A stretch of DNA of 19,683 bases from contig JAQXMV010000176.1 in NCBI GenBank assembly GCA_029013165.1, positions 1 through 19,683 of the forward strand, read 5' to 3'. The first letter of the stretch is position 1. The number at the start of each line of letters is the position of its first letter. Origin of the DNA: Oscillospiraceae bacterium (GTDB lineage Bacteria; Bacillota; Clostridia; Oscillospirales; Acutalibacteraceae). The notes below the pieces were generated by a model. It made no database searches. It was not told the DNA's origin and saw nothing but the letters and a program-made list of their open reading frames with translations. Of this stretch, positions 16,183-19,683 are shown piece after piece. Position numbers and translations under genes: made by a program.

Positions 16183-17181
16183 ATGACGGAAATCAGACTT
16201 CGTACTCTTGAAAATGAAAGGCTCATGATCGGTGAGCACGGCTTCCTCTGCGCCGACACCCGGGGCAGGGTCACTCCGGAGCCGGAATGTCCCGTCAGAA
16301 CCGCCTATCAGCGTGACCGGGATCGGATCATTCATTCCACGGCCTTTCGTCGCCTGAAGCATAAGACCCAGGTTTTTCTTTCTCCGGATAGTGATCACTA
16401 TCGCACCCGACTGACACACACCCTCGAGGTTTCTCAGATCGCCCGCACCATCGCTATGGCTCTGCGGCTGAATGAGAATCTGACCGAGGCCATCGCCCTG
16501 GGACATGATCTGGGACACACGCCTTTCGGACATGCCGGAGAAAGAGCACTCAATGAGGTCTTTCCCGAGGGCTTCAAGCATTATCAGCAAAGCCTTCGCG
16601 TGGTGGATTTCATTGAGAATAAAGGCAAGGGACTGAACCTGACCTATGAGGTGCGCAACGGAATCGTCTGCCACACCCGGGGCACCGAAGCCGTCACCCT
16701 TGAGGGCAGAATCGTCAAGCTGGCGGATAAAATTGCCTATATCAACCACGATATTGACGACGCTGTCCGGGGCGGCGTGATCTCCGAGGGCAATATTCCG
16801 CCGGAGGCAAGACGGTACCTTGGTGAAACCAAAAGTCAGCGGATTAATACCCTTGTCACCGCCGCTGTTCAGAATACCGTTGACGAGGTCTGTCTCGGCA
16901 GAGAGGTGCAGGGCGCTTTCGATATTCTCCATGAGTTTATGTTTGACCGGGTCTACACCAATCCCGTCTGCAAAAGCGAAGAGGGCAAGGCCATCGACAT
17001 GATACAGCGTCTCTATGAGTTTTTCTGTTCTCATCCCGATGAGCTGCCCAATGAATACATCGCCATCGCCTGGAAAGACGGGGCCGCCCGTGCCGCCGTC
17101 GACTATATTGCCGGCATGACCGACAGCTACGCGCTGAAGATTTACACGGATTATTTCATTCCCCGGGGCTGGAACGGCTGA
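16183..17181 (+). CDS. dGTPase-like HD-domain triphosphohydrolase
   Basis: A 332-residue member of the deoxyguanosinetriphosphate triphosphohydrolase-like HD family; such enzymes remove triphosphate from dNTPs and influence dNTP pools. The metal site is visible as His79 (RLTHTLEV), His108-Asp109 (GHDLGHTPFGH) and Asp190 (NHDIDD). The N-terminal RDRDRIIHSTAFRRLKHKTQVF block is typical of the short, Gram-positive form, and length is normal for that form. The ATG at 16183 is preceded by GGCGG 5 bases upstream; a TTG 27 bases earlier lacks a better ribosome binding site. It stands directly before dnaG and rpoD, an order often seen in Clostridia, so replication-linked nucleotide control is plausible. 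The actual substrate (dGTP or dNTPs generally) is not decided by the sequence. Confidence 0.92.
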   Translation: MTEIRLRTLENERLMIGEHGFLCADTRGRVTPEPECPVRTAYQRDRDRIIHSTAFRRLKHKTQVFLSPDSDHYRTRLTHTLEVSQIARTIAMALRLNENLTEAIALGHDLGHTPFGHAGERALNEVFPEGFKHYQQSLRVVDFIENKGKGLNLTYEVRNGIVCHTRGTEAVTLEGRIVKLADKIAYINHDIDDAVRGGVISEGNIPPEARRYLGETKSQRINTLVTAAVQNTVDEVCLGREVQGAFDILHEFMFDRVYTNPVCKSEEGKAIDMIQRLYEFFCSHPDELPNEYIAIAWKDGAARAAVDYIAGMTDSYALKIYTDYFIPRGWNG

Positions 17182-17251
17182 ACCGTTGCTTCGCACCGGA
17201 AAGAAGCCGCCGCAGGCGGCACAGACTGTCGATAAATGCGCCCGAGCGCAT
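17173..17251 (+). other. Three tandem hairpins in the dGTPase-dnaG junction
   Basis: Three perfect small stems follow one another: AACGG/CCGTT (17173-17177, 17183-17187, the stop codon in its loop), GCCGCC/GGCGGC with a 3-base loop (17206-17220), and ATGCGC/GCGCAT with a CCGA loop (17236-17251). The last may be enclosed by CTGTC (17226-17230) pairing with GACAG (17262-17266). None is followed by a T-run, so they are not ordinary terminators. They may be an RNA-processing or attenuation region before dnaG. Confidence 0.5.
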
Positions 17252-17295
17252 AGTGATAGATGACAGATCAACAAAAGAAAGGACGGCGAAGAAAA

Positions 17296-19059
17296 ATGGC
17301 GAAGCGGTTTTCCGATGAATTCCTCAGCGAGCTGAGAAGCCGCTGTGATATTGAGCAGATCATTTCCTCTTATGTTCCGCTTAAGCGCAGGGGAAAAAAT
17401 CTCGTGGGTCTTTGCCCTTTTCATAATGAAAAGACGCCGTCTTTTACTGTTTACCCGGACAGTCAGAGCTTCTATTGCTTCGGCTGCGGTGCGGCGGGCG
17501 AGGTTATCAGCTTCGTTAAAAAAATTGAAAACCTTGATTTTTATGAGGCCGTGCGCTCTCTCTGCGACAGAGCCGGCATGTCCCTGCCCGTGGACGGATA
17601 TGACAGCTCCATCGCCGAAAAAAGACGGCGCACCTATGAAATCAATAAGGAAGCGGCCCGGTTTTTTCATTCCTGCCTTTTCAGCGAAGAGGGCAGAGAG
17701 GGTCTCGAATATTTCAAAGCAAGAGGTATGAAGAAAAGCACGATCACCCGTTTCGGCCTCGGCTTTGCGCCCAATAAATGGGACGGGCTTCTCCGTCACA
17801 TGAGGGAAAAGGGATATTATTACGAGGAGCTCTATGAGGCCAACCTCGCAAACAAAAGTGAAAAAAACGGCAGTACCCGGTTTTATGATTCCTTTCGCAA
17901 CCGTGTGATCGTTCCGATCATTGATGTCAGAGGAAATGTGGTGGCTTTCGGCGGCCGCGTTCTCGATGACAGCAAGCCGAAATATATCAACTCCTCCGAC
18001 ACACTGGTCTATAAAAAGAGTCTGGGCGTTTTCGGCCTGAACTTCGCCAAAAATGCAGGAGAAAAAAGTCTGATTCTCGTCGAAGGATATATGGACGCCA
18101 TCAGTCTGCATCAGGCAGGCTTCACCAATGCCATCGCCTGTCTCGGCACGGCACTGACGGGAGAAATGGCGCATCTGCTGGCAAGATATGCCGAGGAGAT
18201 TATTCTTTGCTATGACGCCGATGAAGCCGGCCAAAAGGCAACGGCAAGGGCGCTGGGCGTTTTCAATTCCATCGGCATGAAAACCCGTGTGATCCGTCTC
18301 AGCGGCGGCAAGGATCCCGATGAGATCCTGCGGAAATACGGCCCGGAACGATTCCGGAGCCTCATTGACGAGTCGGCAAATGATATTGAGTTTGCACTGC
18401 TGCGAGCGAGAAAGGATCTTGATCTTTCCACCAGCGACGGAAAGATGAAATACCTGGATCTGGCGGCGGAGGTGCTTGCCGCAACGGACAACAAGATCGC
18501 TCAGGATATTTATTCCTCACGGCTCTCTCAGGAGCTGGGCGTGGACAAGCAGGCGATTCTTGCCCGAATCGAGCAAATCCGGCGAAAGAAAAAATATACA
18601 CAGCAGAAAAATTATTTCAGAGACCTGCAAAAAAATTCCATGGCAGAAAACACTAAGACGGCTATGCAGAATTCCACGAATATCCGAACGGTAAAAGCGG
18701 AAGAATTATTGATAGCGTGTCTGATGAAAAATCCGGATTTTTACCGCCACATTGAGGACGCCGTGTCTGCCGAGGATTTCACCGTGGAGGATAACCGGGC
18801 GATTTTTGCCGCGGTGGCGGAAAAGATCACCGCGTGCGCGGGGCTCGATTTCACACTTTTCACCCAGGATCTCACGGACGCTCAGCTCAGCCGGCTGATC
18901 GGAATCTGCGAAAAAAACGGGGGATTGCCCATGACCCTGAAAACCTGCACCGACTGCATTGATGTGATCAGAGGCAGCAGAGAGGGCGCAGCGGGCAGGG
19001 TGTCTGCGGACAAGCTCAGCGACGAGGAGTTTCTGAATCTCTTTCGCAAAAAGCAGTGA
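17296..19059 (+). CDS. dnaG: DNA primase DnaG
   Basis: A 587-residue primase that makes RNA primers for lagging-strand synthesis together with the replicative helicase. The N-terminal zinc ribbon is complete (Cys40, His43, Cys61, Cys64 in GLCPFHNEKTPSF and YCFGCGAAGE). The central TOPRIM domain has Glu263 (VEGYMD) and Asp307/Asp309 (YDADEAGQKA). A Lys/Gln-rich linker (about 430-470) leads to the C-terminal helicase-binding domain. Length is normal. The ATG at 17296 gives the family's usual start (MAKRFSDEFLSELR) and has AAAGGA upstream at a rather long spacing of about 12 bases. An ATG at 17260 in the same frame has no ribosome binding site and adds 12 basic residues. The weak start fits low primase expression. 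rpoD follows after 93 bases. Confidence 0.98.
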   Translation: MAKRFSDEFLSELRSRCDIEQIISSYVPLKRRGKNLVGLCPFHNEKTPSFTVYPDSQSFYCFGCGAAGEVISFVKKIENLDFYEAVRSLCDRAGMSLPVDGYDSSIAEKRRRTYEINKEAARFFHSCLFSEEGREGLEYFKARGMKKSTITRFGLGFAPNKWDGLLRHMREKGYYYEELYEANLANKSEKNGSTRFYDSFRNRVIVPIIDVRGNVVAFGGRVLDDSKPKYINSSDTLVYKKSLGVFGLNFAKNAGEKSLILVEGYMDAISLHQAGFTNAIACLGTALTGEMAHLLARYAEEIILCYDADEAGQKATARALGVFNSIGMKTRVIRLSGGKDPDEILRKYGPERFRSLIDESANDIEFALLRARKDLDLSTSDGKMKYLDLAAEVLAATDNKIAQDIYSSRLSQELGVDKQAILARIEQIRRKKKYTQQKNYFRDLQKNSMAENTKTAMQNSTNIRTVKAEELLIACLMKNPDFYRHIEDAVSAEDFTVEDNRAIFAAVAEKITACAGLDFTLFTQDLTDAQLSRLIGICEKNGGLPMTLKTCTDCIDVIRGSREGAAGRVSADKLSDEEFLNLFRKKQ

Positions 19060-19074
19060 CGGCAAAACGACGGC

Positions 19075-19083
19075 TGTTATGAT
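19075..19083 (+). promoter_or_regulatory. Possible extended -10 promoter for rpoD
   Basis: TG at 19075-19076, one base, then TATGAT (19078-19083) forms an extended -10 box. The upstream -35 region (GTGACG at 19056-19061, 16-base spacing) matches TTGACA at only four positions. It would give rpoD an independent start about 60 bases before its ATG. Confidence 0.3.
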
Positions 19084-19096
19084 CATAAAAACGACA

Positions 19097-19110
19097 GGGC
19101 CATCAGGCCC
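19097..19110 (+). other. Hairpin in the dnaG-rpoD junction
   Basis: GGGCC (19097-19101) and GGCCC (19106-19110) form a perfect 5-bp GC stem with an ATCA loop. It could be extended by TGATC (19080-19084) pairing with GATCA (19111-19115) across a one-sided bulge. There is no T-tract, so it may be an RNA-processing or stability element between dnaG and rpoD. Confidence 0.4.
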
Positions 19111-19152
19111 GATCACATAAAGACTAATCAAAGAAAGGCAAGGAAGTAAATT

Positions 19153-19683
19153 ATGGATAGTCACGAGAAAGAAGCATTGCTCAAAGCGCTGATTGACAAA
19201 GGCGTAGCCAACGGAAAGATCAATTCATCGGAGATCGACGCCGTCATTGTTGAGGCCGATGTCGACATGGAGAAAATGGACGACATCTATTCCAAGCTCG
19301 AGAGCCGCGGCGTAGAAATCATTGACGATTTCAGCAATGAGTCCATTGACGATATCACCGTTGATATTGATATGCCAAAGGACTATGACAGCGCCGCCGT
19401 GGCGGCTGTCGACGCCAAGAGCGTGATCGACGATCCCGTCAAGGTCTATCTCAAGGATATCGGCCGGGTGCCGTTGCTGACACCGGAAGAGGAGATTGAT
19501 CTGGCCATCCGGATCGAAAACAACGACAAGGAAGCCAAGGAAATTCTGACTAAGGCCAATCTTCGCCTGGTTGTCAGCATCGCCAAAAAATATGTGGGCA
19601 GAGGTATGATGTTCCTGGATCTGATCCAGGAGGGTAACTTAGGACTGATCAAGGCCGTCGATAAGTTTGACCATACCAAGGGC
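19153..19683 (+). CDS. rpoD: Primary RNA polymerase sigma factor RpoD/SigA (3' end outside window)
   Basis: The frame is open from the ATG at 19153 to the window edge, giving 177 codons of the housekeeping sigma factor that directs RNA polymerase to -10/-35 promoters. Visible are an acidic N-terminal region 1.1 (about 1-95), region 1.2 (DPVKVYLKDIGRVPLLTPEEE) and the beginning of region 2 (NLRLVVSIAKKYVGRGMMFLDLIQEGNLGLIKAVDKFD), all characteristic of the primary factor rather than an alternative one. AAGGAAG lies about 6 bases before the ATG. The DNA-binding regions 2.4-4.2 are outside the window. Its position directly after dnaG matches the macromolecular synthesis operon order of Gram-positive bacteria (rpsU is not adjacent here). 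Confidence 0.97.
   Translation, partial: MDSHEKEALLKALIDKGVANGKINSSEIDAVIVEADVDMEKMDDIYSKLESRGVEIIDDFSNESIDDITVDIDMPKDYDSAAVAAVDAKSVIDDPVKVYLKDIGRVPLLTPEEEIDLAIRIENNDKEAKEILTKANLRLVVSIAKKYVGRGMMFLDLIQEGNLGLIKAVDKFDHTKG

Noticed and set aside
16108..18234. A 708-codon open frame on the minus strand opposite the dGTPase-like gene and dnaG
   Set aside because: It runs antisense across two well-supported genes and their junction, has no ribosome binding site or recognisable domain, and is explained by the codon bias of the genes on the other strand.

Overview
This window reads as the chromosome of a low-to-mid GC Gram-positive anaerobe, most likely a Clostridia member close to the Oscillospiraceae/Ruminococcaceae. 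The evidence is AddA/AddB in place of RecBCD, strong GGAGG-type ribosome binding sites, consensus SigA promoters, a stand-alone rubredoxin, a YmdB phosphodiesterase, the G5/M23 cell-wall protein architecture, and a dGTPase-like gene followed by dnaG and rpoD. Lineage is inferred from gene content only; no 16S gene is present. Coding density is very high, there is no gene-free stretch over 300 bases, and I see no tRNA, rRNA, insertion sequence, prophage or CRISPR array.

Layout. Bases 1-328 hold the 3' end of thiamine diphosphokinase (+), cut by the window edge. A single-gene rubredoxin unit (+, 537-695) has its own consensus promoter and ends in a strong intrinsic terminator that also separates it from the convergent minus-strand operon. 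From 8077 down to 786 lies a tight six-gene minus-strand cluster. In transcription order it is a histidine-phosphatase-family protein, ymdB, an orphan family-5 solute-binding lipoprotein, recG (start overlapping the preceding stop by 4 bases), luxS, and a membrane-anchored G5/M23 peptidoglycan hydrolase.

Across a 139-base divergent intergenic region, addB and addA (+) encode the two-subunit recombination nuclease/helicase. The two diverging promoters have the same -35 and -10 hexamers and spacing, and their -35 boxes form a perfect inverted repeat. Recombination functions (AddAB on one side, RecG on the other) therefore share one control region. Next come rpmE (ribosomal protein L31, own promoter and terminator), a YigZ/IMPACT family gene with a TTG start, and a dGTPase-like HD hydrolase, dnaG and the first 177 codons of rpoD. 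This last part is the replication-initiation / primary-sigma arrangement related to the classical macromolecular synthesis operon, and its gene junctions carry small hairpins without T-tracts.

Most of the window is recognisable housekeeping. I did not find a clear undescribed system. The points most worth checking are the mirrored addB/histidine-phosphatase promoter region, the hairpins flanking dnaG, the inverted repeat around the rubredoxin -35 box, and the orphan solute-binding lipoprotein within the recG operon.
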